Shown: one piece after another, positions 56,437 through 63,586 of the stretch
How positions within the stretch are numbered: position 1 is the first letter of the stretch
Layout of the letters: each line of letters begins with the position of its first letter
Origin: Deferribacteres bacterium
Lineage (GTDB): Bacteria; Zhuqueibacterota; Zhuqueibacteria; Zhuqueibacterales; Geothermadaptataceae
Reading direction: 5' to 3'
DNA: 64,000 nucleotides
Assembly (NCBI GenBank): GCA_020633655.1
Contig: JACKDF010000003.1
Location: 124,001-188,000, forward strand
Position numbers and translations under genes: made by a program
Notes under the pieces: generated by a model
The model's input: only the letters and a program-made list of their open reading frames with translations
Database searches by the model: none
What the model was told of the DNA's origin: nothing

Positions 56437-57615
56437 ATGACTGTTCGAATTGATAATCCTTTATTGTCAGAGATTATGCGTTGTATTCATTATGCGAGAC
56501 CGAAACTACATATCCCTTCTCCGTTTTATAACCGTATAGAAAAAAATGGAAACTTTGTATCAGTTTGGTTTTTAACTTCTGGATGTCAATGGAATACTCA
56601 CAGTGGATGCACGATGTGTAATTATGGTCAGGGAGTGGTGTGTAATGAAGAAGAGATTGTTGACGCTGTTCGTAAGGGTTTATCTGCCATCAATGTCAAG
56701 GTTAAAAGGCTGTTAGTTTCCCCATCAGGAAGTATGCTTGATCCTCAAGAAGTACCTCCGAATGCTCGGCGTCGGATTTACTCGTTAATCCGAAATTTCC
56801 CATCAGTAGAATTTGCCTTCGAAACCAGAGCGGAAACGATAACTAATGAACTGGTACAAGAAATCACTAGAAGTATACCAGGGAAGCAATTGAGCATTCA
56901 AATGGGTCTAGAATCAAGTAATGCTTGGATACAACGGTTTTGTATTAATAAAGGAAGTCATCCTAATCAGTTTGCTGATGCTGCACAAATATTAACAACT
57001 TATCGAATTAAAGTTTATGCCAATATCTCAATCGGGACAGCATTCTTAAATCCACAAGAGGCTATTAATGATGCAGTTAGTTCTGTTCAATGGGCGATTT
57101 CGAATGGAGCTGATGTTTGTATGCTGTTTCCTATGCATGTAAAATCTTATACTCTTCTATTTTGGCTTTATCAAAATGGCTTTTATCGTCCGCCTTCATT
57201 GTGGTCGCTTGTAGAGGTATTACGTCTATTGGATCCGAAAATGCAAAGAAGAACAAAGATTGCGTGGTATCGTAATTATTATGAAGATATGATTCCAAAA
57301 CTTGAAAATGATGAAGATTCAAACATCATTGCTTCCCCAACGACTTGTCCCAAATGCCAAGAAAGAGTTTTAGAATTATTAGATGCATATTGTTATTGTG
57401 GAGAGCCTTGCGTTATAGACGATTTACACACAATGCAATGTGAGTGTAAAGATGTTTGGAAGCAAAAATTAGGGGATGTTTCATTGTATTCACTACCTGA
57501 ACGTGTTTTAAGAATTTACAAAGAAATAGCATCTTCGTTTTTATCGGATGCTTGGTGGAGTGGTTATGGTGCTGAATTAGAAGAGGAATTATTAAATAGT
57601 TACTCTGCTGAATAG
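56437..57615 (+). CDS. Radical SAM protein, RaSEA/TIGR01210-like, CX7CX2C
   Basis: A 392-residue radical SAM enzyme. The cluster-binding cysteines are C50, C58 and C61 in SGCQWNTHSGCTMCNYG, a CX7CX2C spacing rather than the usual CX3CX2C. This spacing, with the following LVSPSGSMLDP and FETRAET blocks, resembles the archaeal archaeosine-synthase partner family (RaSEA, Elp3-like). The C-terminal third holds a Cys-rich segment (TTCPKCQE and YCYCGEPC, about residues 300-327) that could bind zinc or a second cluster. Here the setting is a biosynthetic cluster, so a tailoring reaction on a carrier-bound or small substrate is inferred, not tRNA modification. Confidence 0.82.
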   Translation: MTVRIDNPLLSEIMRCIHYARPKLHIPSPFYNRIEKNGNFVSVWFLTSGCQWNTHSGCTMCNYGQGVVCNEEEIVDAVRKGLSAINVKVKRLLVSPSGSMLDPQEVPPNARRRIYSLIRNFPSVEFAFETRAETITNELVQEITRSIPGKQLSIQMGLESSNAWIQRFCINKGSHPNQFADAAQILTTYRIKVYANISIGTAFLNPQEAINDAVSSVQWAISNGADVCMLFPMHVKSYTLLFWLYQNGFYRPPSLWSLVEVLRLLDPKMQRRTKIAWYRNYYEDMIPKLENDEDSNIIASPTTCPKCQERVLELLDAYCYCGEPCVIDDLHTMQCECKDVWKQKLGDVSLYSLPERVLRIYKEIASSFLSDAWWSGYGAELEEELLNSYSAE

Positions 57616-57618
57616 TAG

Positions 57619-57667
57619 GGAGGTTATTGTGGATATGTGGATTGGCTTACCATCCGTTAATGTTCCT
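57619..57667 (+). repeat. Left long direct repeat flanking the IS1634-like element
   Basis: 49 bases identical to 58208-58256; 47 of them lie strictly outside the element ends. It contains GGAGG, a GTG start and the first 13 codons of the KAS-III-like gene. Confidence 0.95.
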
Positions 57668-57688
57668 CCTGTTTTGTGCAATGCATGA
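57629..57688 (+). pseudogene. 19-codon stub of the KAS-III-like gene
   Basis: The GTG at 57629 with its GGAGG ribosome site opens MDMWIGLPSVNVP, identical to the start of the gene at 58218, then runs into the element end and stops at a TGA at 57686 (six foreign codons). It is the displaced original 5' end of the interrupted gene. It may still be translated as a short peptide. Confidence 0.9.
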
Positions 57689-58209
57689 CCCACTTTTAGA
57701 TTTCCAAATTGATAATCGAGACTGGGCCTCAGTTGGTTTTGGGATTATCGTTTTTACTTGACGAAATTTGTGCATAGCATACTTGAGTTGCATGACCCAC
57801 CAGTTGGGTAGCCGATTTTATTATAAATTTTTCAAGATTTAATTCCGAACCGATAACCTGTGAATGGTAATTTGCAAGACTGCTTACAAAATTATCTACT
57901 ACCAGGTCTTCATGCTCAATAAAAAGCGTTTGCAGGCCTTCAGTACGCTCGATTTCAGTATTTGCAAGCAATTTGAGTAGTTCTTCATCTCTCCTGCTTT
58001 TGGCGACTCCAATTGTCTTTAAGAGCTTATTAGAACGCTTAACTTTTTGGGCAATTTGGATACTGATTGAACCACTGCAGTTCTTGTTTTTTCTAACAAA
58101 TATACCGAAAAAATAGTGCCGCATGACCCAAAATACAATTACTGAATGGCATAACTAATTAAAAAACAATAACACGTTTTTTAAGCGTCGACGTCGCGCA
58201 CAAAACAGG
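57668..58209. mobile_element. 542-bp internally deleted IS1634-like element
   Basis: The ends are 12-bp perfect inverted repeats: CCTGTTTTGTGC at 57668-57679 and GCACAAAACAGG at 58198-58209. The only coding content is a minus-strand N-terminal transposase remnant. It is flanked by 47-49 bp direct repeats. The IS1634/IS1549 group is known for unusually long and variable target duplications, which agrees with both the transposase type and the repeats. Full elements are well over 1 kb, so this copy is a non-autonomous deletion derivative. The motif GCATGACCCA recurs three times inside (near 57682, 57789 and 58121), possibly marking deletion joints or binding sites. Confidence 0.85.
57729..58124 (-). 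pseudogene. IS1634-family transposase, N-terminal remnant
   Basis: A 131-codon frame starting MRHYFFGIFVRKNKNCSGSI and continuing SIQIAQKVKRSNKLLKTIGVAKS. The pattern FVRKxKNxSGSxSxQI...KTIG-S is the start of IS1634-type (IS4-superfamily) transposases, which are about 500-600 residues long. The DDE catalytic part is absent, so the protein cannot transpose on its own. The last about 30 codons may be fused non-coding end sequence. Confidence 0.75.
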
Positions 58210-58256
58210 AGGTTATTGTGGATATGTGGATTGGCTTACCATCCGTTAATGTTCCT
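58208..58256 (+). repeat. Right long direct repeat flanking the IS1634-like element
   Basis: Second copy of the 49-base repeat; supplies the ribosome site, GTG start and first 13 codons of the intact downstream gene. Confidence 0.95.
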
Positions 58257-59114
58257 GAAGCCGTTTTAGAAGAAAATAATACAGAAATAGATCCCTTGTA
58301 TCAGAATATATATTCTGCTTTTTCATGTAATACTCAAATAATAGAGGACAATTTGCTACTTCCTCGTGCTTGCGGTAAGGAAAGTGAAGAGATTGCAGCA
58401 GTGACAATAAAGTCTCTATTTAAAAATTACGCAGAAGCTAAATTCGCTAAAGTTCTAATTGATTGTCGTTCATCAGCCGCTATTGGTGGGCCTGCCCCAT
58501 CATATAAGTTAGGGGCAAAGACAGGTTTAACTTCTATATTACCTTTTTCGTTATCAGGACAGGCTGGTACTGAAGCAGTACAAGCTCTTATTTTTTCCCG
58601 ACATATTCAACAGATAGGAATGGCAGGAGGGATTATTTCTACTGTACAAAAAATGGTTCAACCCGATAGTCGTTTAAAAACGAACGGCTATCCACTCGCT
58701 GATGCAGCGGCATCTGTTTTTATTTCTGGAACTCAAGACATGACCGGACTCTGGTTTAAACTATTGAGTGTTACGATAAAACAGCTGACACAAGATTGGG
58801 AAACAGCACTCAAATCTATGGTGGACGAAGTACTGTCCCAAGCAGGCTTAACCATTCAGAAAGTCCAGTGGGTTGTTTCTCATCGGTTTTCAAATTTGTT
58901 TTTGAATTCCGTTCAAAAAATTCTACCAAAGAGTTCACATCTGGTTCGTGATATTTATCCCGAATTTGACTTTGGCTGTGTTGATTCATTTATATCATTA
59001 AATAGAATCTTTCACAAGGAATATCCAAATCCAAATGAAATTGGACTTCTTTCTTTTGCTGGAAGGTTTGGAACTGTTGGAGCCATTTTACTTGAACCAC
59101 AAGAAAGGAGTTAA
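58218..59114 (+). CDS. KAS-III-like (thiolase fold) protein lacking the catalytic Cys
   Basis: A 298-residue protein of the ketoacyl-ACP synthase III fold, shorter than the usual about 320-330. The family's nucleophile segment (LSAACAG type) reads LSGQAGTEA at residues 112-120, with Gln/Ala in place of Cys. The second-site His may be H222 in VVSHRFSNLF, with a one-residue shift against the HQAN motif; the third-site GN reads FGC at 252-254. It is thus probably unable to condense in the normal way. It could be a structural partner of the Cys-bearing paralogue at 62615, or, like KSQ domains where Gln replaces Cys, a decarboxylase. Start: GTG with GGAGG five bases upstream, both provided by the target duplication of the upstream element. 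Confidence 0.78.
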   Translation: MDMWIGLPSVNVPEAVLEENNTEIDPLYQNIYSAFSCNTQIIEDNLLLPRACGKESEEIAAVTIKSLFKNYAEAKFAKVLIDCRSSAAIGGPAPSYKLGAKTGLTSILPFSLSGQAGTEAVQALIFSRHIQQIGMAGGIISTVQKMVQPDSRLKTNGYPLADAAASVFISGTQDMTGLWFKLLSVTIKQLTQDWETALKSMVDEVLSQAGLTIQKVQWVVSHRFSNLFLNSVQKILPKSSHLVRDIYPEFDFGCVDSFISLNRIFHKEYPNPNEIGLLSFAGRFGTVGAILLEPQERS

Positions 59115-59117
59115 ATT

Positions 59118-60014
59118 ATGTTATCACTGCAAATGACATCAGAACAAATCAATCATGAGATAGATCGTATAACAGCCTTCATTGGGGAGCAATTATCAGG
59201 AGGCTATAAAGCAGTGATAGGGATTTCTGGAGGACTTGATTCCGATCTTGTGGCTCGATTGGTTATAAAGGCAATAGGTGATAATCGTGTCAAATTTTTC
59301 ACAGTTATTCAAAAAGATATGGAGCCACAACATCTGGAAAATGCTCGCACATTGGCTAATGAGATGAATATCCGACTGAATGAAATTAATTTAGCAGAGG
59401 TTCCTTTTGCCTTCATACGAGCGATGCATGATGCTGATCCAGATGAGCGTTTCAGACCTGATGGATTACTTGACCCTTCACGCGCTAAGTGTTCTATCCG
59501 AACAGTTATCATTTCAACATATCAGGATCGTGGGTATGTAGTTATGGGAACATCTAATCGAACAGAACTGGAAGCTGGATTCTTTTTGCCATTTGGTGAC
59601 GGAGTTGCGCATGTAAAACCTATTGTTCACTTATATAAAACACAAGTCCGTCAAGTGGCAAAAATGCTGGGAACATCTGATGCTGTGTTGGACCAGCCTG
59701 CATCTGCAGGATTCTGGCCAGGAGAAGATGATATTGAAGATTTAGCATATTGGCTGTATAATGAAGCACCAATTGGCGAGGAAATTGATTTTGATGCATC
59801 TGCGGAAGCGAATGTCAACAAAATTCATAAATGTCTTTCGACTGAGAAAGTTGATCTTGGACTTTTAGGTATTTCACAAGAAATGACAGATGATGAGATT
59901 GCAAAAGAAAGTAAACTCCCAATAACAATTATTGCTCGTTTACGTAAATTGACCAGTGCTGCTCAAAAATTTAAGCTTCGACCTATGGGTGTTCGTTTGG
60001 AAAACTACTTTTAA
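59118..60014 (+). CDS. NAD+ synthetase-like ATP-dependent amide ligase
   Basis: A 298-residue ammonia-dependent NAD synthetase-type ligase. The ATP-pyrophosphatase loop is SGGLDSD (residues 37-43); later blocks GTSNRTELEAGFFLPFGD and LYKTQVRQVAKMLG match the NadE family. NadE adenylates a carboxylate and replaces AMP with ammonia. No glutaminase domain is present. Because it lies between a KAS-like and an acyl ligase gene, it may form an amide on a pathway intermediate rather than NAD; a true housekeeping NadE moved here cannot be excluded. It begins four bases after the preceding stop with AAGGAG. Confidence 0.85.
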   Translation: MLSLQMTSEQINHEIDRITAFIGEQLSGGYKAVIGISGGLDSDLVARLVIKAIGDNRVKFFTVIQKDMEPQHLENARTLANEMNIRLNEINLAEVPFAFIRAMHDADPDERFRPDGLLDPSRAKCSIRTVIISTYQDRGYVVMGTSNRTELEAGFFLPFGDGVAHVKPIVHLYKTQVRQVAKMLGTSDAVLDQPASAGFWPGEDDIEDLAYWLYNEAPIGEEIDFDASAEANVNKIHKCLSTEKVDLGLLGISQEMTDDEIAKESKLPITIIARLRKLTSAAQKFKLRPMGVRLENYF

Positions 60015-60049
60015 TAAAGTTATTATAACAGGAAGGTTCACCAGACACT

Positions 60050-61621
60050 ATGGAAAGGTCTTTAGTCACCAATTTTCTTGAATTTCAGGCAAAAAAAAAT
60101 GGAGATAAAGTCGCAATTGTGTATAGGGACTCTGAATATACATATTCATTTATAGATGCCCAGTCAAATCGAATTAGTCAGTGGTTACTTGAAACTGGTG
60201 TAATTTCAGGAGATCGAGTAATTATATATGGGAAAAACAGTGAACAATTTATTGTAGCATTATTTGGTATCTTGAAGATTGGAGCAGCCTTTGTTCCTGT
60301 TCACCCCATTACGCCAATTGCTAAACTAGAGTTCATTTTACAAGATTGTACCCCTAAAGTTATCATTGTCGATCATGATTTAGTTGTTGAACATTCACCA
60401 ATAAAAGACGGTTGTAGGTCTGTCTTATTCATGTTAAATTCTGAACACTCTCATAAGACTCCTACAAATATCAACACATGGGGTGATTTGGAATTTTTTG
60501 ATGATTGCAAACCAGATATAAATATAACCTCTGATGACTTGGCCGCAATTATCTATACATCAGGTTCAACAAAAGAGCCACGAGGAGTTAAGGAACCACA
60601 TCGAAAGATTGTTTTTGCAACTTCTGCAATTAATTCTGTAATCAAAAACAGGTTTGAAGATAGAATATTTTGTGGTCTTCCATTTTCATTCGATTATGGA
60701 TTGTATCAAATTTTTTTGTCTTTTCAAGTTGGCGCAACGTTGATATTGGAAAATGATTTTGGTAATCCTTTATCCATTCCTCGAATTCTAAGATTGTATG
60801 AAGTTACAGGATTTCCCGGAGTTCCATCCGTATTTGCAATGCTTTTGCATTCACGATTATTAGAAAGGGTGGAGTTACCAAAACTCCGCTACATTACTTC
60901 TACGGGAGATGTGTTTCCTGTTCCCCATATTCGAAAACTAAAGGAATTATTTCCTCATACAACAATCTATCCAATGTATGGCTTAACAGAATGCAAAAGA
61001 GCCTGTATTATGCAAGAAGGAGAATGGAGAACACATGAATCTTCTGTAGGGAAACCATTACCAGGGACACGAGTGTCTGTTGTTGATGAAAAAGGAGGAG
61101 AAGTTTCTTCAGGAAATATTGGAGAACTTGTAATAACAGGTCCCCATGTAATGGATGGATATTGGAACGATCATCTAGAAACCAATCGTCGTTTCCGTAA
61201 AGATAAACTTACTGGTGAAATCATATTATACTCGGGTGATTTTTTTAAAAAAGACCAAGATGGATTTTTGTACTTCATGGGACGGGATGAAACGTTTATT
61301 AAAACCCGTGGACAGAAAGTTAGTCCAGCAGAAATAGAATCATTTTTCTGTAATTTCCAAGGCATTGCAGAATCCGCCGCTATAGGGATACCAGATCCTA
61401 TACTTGGAGAATCTGTTTGTGTTTTTGTTTCACTAATAGAGAAAAATTCTGTGGAGATAAAAGAGTTGTTTAAACAATGCAAACATGCTCTTTCACCAGC
61501 AGCATGTCCGAAGTATATTATTCCATTAAAGACTTTCCTGCCTAAAACTCAAAATGGGAAAATTGACCGGATTAAGCTTCGTTCAATGGCAATGAAGGCT
61601 TTTGATGATAATGGAAAATAG
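60050..61621 (+). CDS. AMP-forming acyl/aminoacyl ligase (adenylation enzyme)
   Basis: A 523-residue class I adenylate-forming enzyme. The P-loop-like motif is YTSGSTKEPRGV (169-180; the usual TGxPKG is TKEPRG), followed by YPMYGLTE, YSGDFF and GRDETFIKTRGQKVSPAE, and the catalytic Lys in QNGKIDRIKL (about residue 504). It activates a carboxylic acid as acyl-AMP and would load the carrier protein encoded at 56168. The size and single-domain form agree with free-standing acyl-ACP ligases or stand-alone NRPS-type A domains. Its 3' end overlaps the next gene. Confidence 0.9.
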   Translation: MERSLVTNFLEFQAKKNGDKVAIVYRDSEYTYSFIDAQSNRISQWLLETGVISGDRVIIYGKNSEQFIVALFGILKIGAAFVPVHPITPIAKLEFILQDCTPKVIIVDHDLVVEHSPIKDGCRSVLFMLNSEHSHKTPTNINTWGDLEFFDDCKPDINITSDDLAAIIYTSGSTKEPRGVKEPHRKIVFATSAINSVIKNRFEDRIFCGLPFSFDYGLYQIFLSFQVGATLILENDFGNPLSIPRILRLYEVTGFPGVPSVFAMLLHSRLLERVELPKLRYITSTGDVFPVPHIRKLKELFPHTTIYPMYGLTECKRACIMQEGEWRTHESSVGKPLPGTRVSVVDEKGGEVSSGNIGELVITGPHVMDGYWNDHLETNRRFRKDKLTGEIILYSGDFFKKDQDGFLYFMGRDETFIKTRGQKVSPAEIESFFCNFQGIAESAAIGIPDPILGESVCVFVSLIEKNSVEIKELFKQCKHALSPAACPKYIIPLKTFLPKTQNGKIDRIKLRSMAMKAFDDNGK

Positions 61622-62618
61622 GGAGATGAATAGCTGGGATATCATAAAAGCTCCTTTATATCGTGGGAAAATGACCTGTTGCCATTCCCAAGCTTTGTTA
61701 ACTGCATTTTTTAATAAAAAAGAAACATTTGATCTATGGATGTTTGAAAGTCTCACAACCGTACCATTCGGAATAAAACACGTTCCAGGAGATCCTAATC
61801 GTTTACTGGATTGCCATTTTGATCCGGATCTTGGTCTAGACCGAGTTCTTGAGATACTCGAAATTCCGTATGAAGTCAAATTTTGGATAAAGGATACAGA
61901 AGGATTTGAAGCTCTTAAACTATTGAAAAATTGGTGTTCTGAGAGCCCTGTAGTCTTAGGACCTCTTAACATGAATTGCTTACCCTATTTTTTCCATGGT
62001 GAAGTATTTTATAATATGGATCATTACATAATTGCTTTGGGTTTTGAAAGAGGAAAATTTCAGATATGCGATCCTGAAGGGGTTATGGTAGCGTTTCTAT
62101 CAGAAGATGATTTACTTAATGCATGGCATGGTGATCAAATTCCTGAAGGAAGAGGAAAATTTATCATGCGACGTGTTTTGGGAAAAGTAAACACTTTTAA
62201 TGGTCACCAGGAAATTCTTATTAGGACATTGCAATTAGCTATAAAAAATTTGGTAGATGTTCGGCAAAAAAAGTATGGAGGAGAAAAAGCATTACAAGTA
62301 TTAGCAGATCGGGCTTTTATAATTGAAACAGATATTTCTTTAAAACATGGTCTGACGTTTGTCATTCCAACAAGAATTCAACGATGCATCATTATTCAAG
62401 AATTTGTTAAAAAAATTCTTGAATATCCATTTGCTCAGGCATATACACAATATTTAGCTAAAATTCTTTTATTATTGGATAGACAGGTCCAAACGTATAG
62501 CCAAATTTTAGCTAACATTATTGACAGAGTTCCAGGAGCTTTAAGTCAATTACCATCAGTAGCGATTCTAGAAGGGATGCTGACAGATCTTTTCGTAGAT
62601 ATCGGAGAGAAATTATGA
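61605..62618 (+). CDS. BtrH-like acyltransferase (BtrH_N domain)
   Basis: A 337-residue protein with the papain-like BtrH N-terminal domain: nucleophile Cys in TCCHSQALL (C25/C26), His in MDHYIIALGF (H140) and Asp in QICDPEG (D156), then a mostly helical C-terminal half. BtrH of butirosin synthesis moves an aminoacyl chain from a carrier protein onto an amine of the aminoglycoside. A similar role, releasing the carrier-bound chain onto an amine or alcohol acceptor, is inferred. Start ATG 61605 has GAAGG six bases ahead and overlaps the ligase end by 17 bases; ATG 61611 is an alternative. The stop overlaps the next start by four bases. Confidence 0.8.
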   Translation: MIMENREMNSWDIIKAPLYRGKMTCCHSQALLTAFFNKKETFDLWMFESLTTVPFGIKHVPGDPNRLLDCHFDPDLGLDRVLEILEIPYEVKFWIKDTEGFEALKLLKNWCSESPVVLGPLNMNCLPYFFHGEVFYNMDHYIIALGFERGKFQICDPEGVMVAFLSEDDLLNAWHGDQIPEGRGKFIMRRVLGKVNTFNGHQEILIRTLQLAIKNLVDVRQKKYGGEKALQVLADRAFIIETDISLKHGLTFVIPTRIQRCIIIQEFVKKILEYPFAQAYTQYLAKILLLLDRQVQTYSQILANIIDRVPGALSQLPSVAILEGMLTDLFVDIGEKL

Positions 62619-63547
62619 AGAATTATGGTTTTGAACAGATGACATACGAAATACCTTCACAATTACTCGATGTAGATACGCTTGCCCGCCAAGCAGGTTT
62701 TGGCAACACAATGATTGAACGATTATATGATGGAGGATTGCAATGTATTCCTGTTGGTGATGAGACACCTCTTTCTAACCTTGTAAATAAAGTTATTGCA
62801 AAGCTTGATAAAATTATTCCACATCTACCTGAGCGGACTAAGGGTATTATTTTAGCGCATTCAATTCCAATTTTAGCACCAGCAGAAGTGTCTTTTTTTG
62901 AATTGTGTTTTCGAGGATTTGCTCTCGACCATGTTCCTAGAATTGCTGTTGAAGGGCAACCTTGTTCAATTCTTCATATGGCAGTTCAATTAGCAGGTTA
63001 TTGGTTAAAAGAGATTTCTGCTGATTGTGGCATATTGCTCATTGGGGCGGATCAAGCTTATTCTGTTCAAGATCGAATTTTCTTTGGTTCTGCTATGGGC
63101 GATGTAGCTGTGGCTGGTTTTGTAACCTGTAAAACTGACCGAGATCAAATACTGTCTTCTGTAAGCGAATGTGAGATCATTGCATACAATGGAGAGGATT
63201 CCCATCCACAAGACATTGCTCGTTTTAGGGAGCTTAATCCTCTCTACATTCGCCATGCAATTGAAACCTGTTTAGAGCAGGGAAATGTTACGTTAGATAA
63301 TATCTCATTCATCGTGCCTCATACGCCCTATATGATGATTTGGGATACAATGGCGGAATTATTAAAATTTCCACGAAAACAGATTTTAACGAATTATCTT
63401 AGTGAAACCGGACATTTGAATTCGAATGATTCTTTTGTTCACTATGTCCGTGCTGTTAATGAAGGATTGATAAAAGATGGTGACATTGCCCTTCTGGTTA
63501 ATCCTGGATTTGGAGGGACACGTGGTTGTACGTTAATTCGACGATAA
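62615..63547 (+). CDS. KAS-III-like synthase with catalytic Cys
   Basis: A 310-residue protein of the ketoacyl-ACP synthase III / thiolase fold. The nucleophile is C117 in EGQPCSILHMAVQLAG; the His is H236 in VPHTPYMM; the third-site region is SETGHLNSND (263-272), where GH replaces the usual GN with an Asn two residues on. A typical ending GFGGTRGCTLIRR follows the DIALLVNPGFG block. It could condense or transfer acyl groups on the carrier protein, perhaps as a heterodimer with the Cys-less paralogue at 58218. The ATG overlaps the previous stop (ATGA). Confidence 0.8.
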   Translation: MKNYGFEQMTYEIPSQLLDVDTLARQAGFGNTMIERLYDGGLQCIPVGDETPLSNLVNKVIAKLDKIIPHLPERTKGIILAHSIPILAPAEVSFFELCFRGFALDHVPRIAVEGQPCSILHMAVQLAGYWLKEISADCGILLIGADQAYSVQDRIFFGSAMGDVAVAGFVTCKTDRDQILSSVSECEIIAYNGEDSHPQDIARFRELNPLYIRHAIETCLEQGNVTLDNISFIVPHTPYMMIWDTMAELLKFPRKQILTNYLSETGHLNSNDSFVHYVRAVNEGLIKDGDIALLVNPGFGGTRGCTLIRR

Positions 63548-63586
63548 ATGCAATCAATCCATCATTGCAAATTTAACAAATGAAAG

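Noticed and set aside
57619..58256. Tandem duplication of the KAS-III-like gene start as a separate small gene
   Set aside because: The duplicate ends exactly at the inverted-repeat end of the inserted element, so it is a target duplication, not an independent gene.
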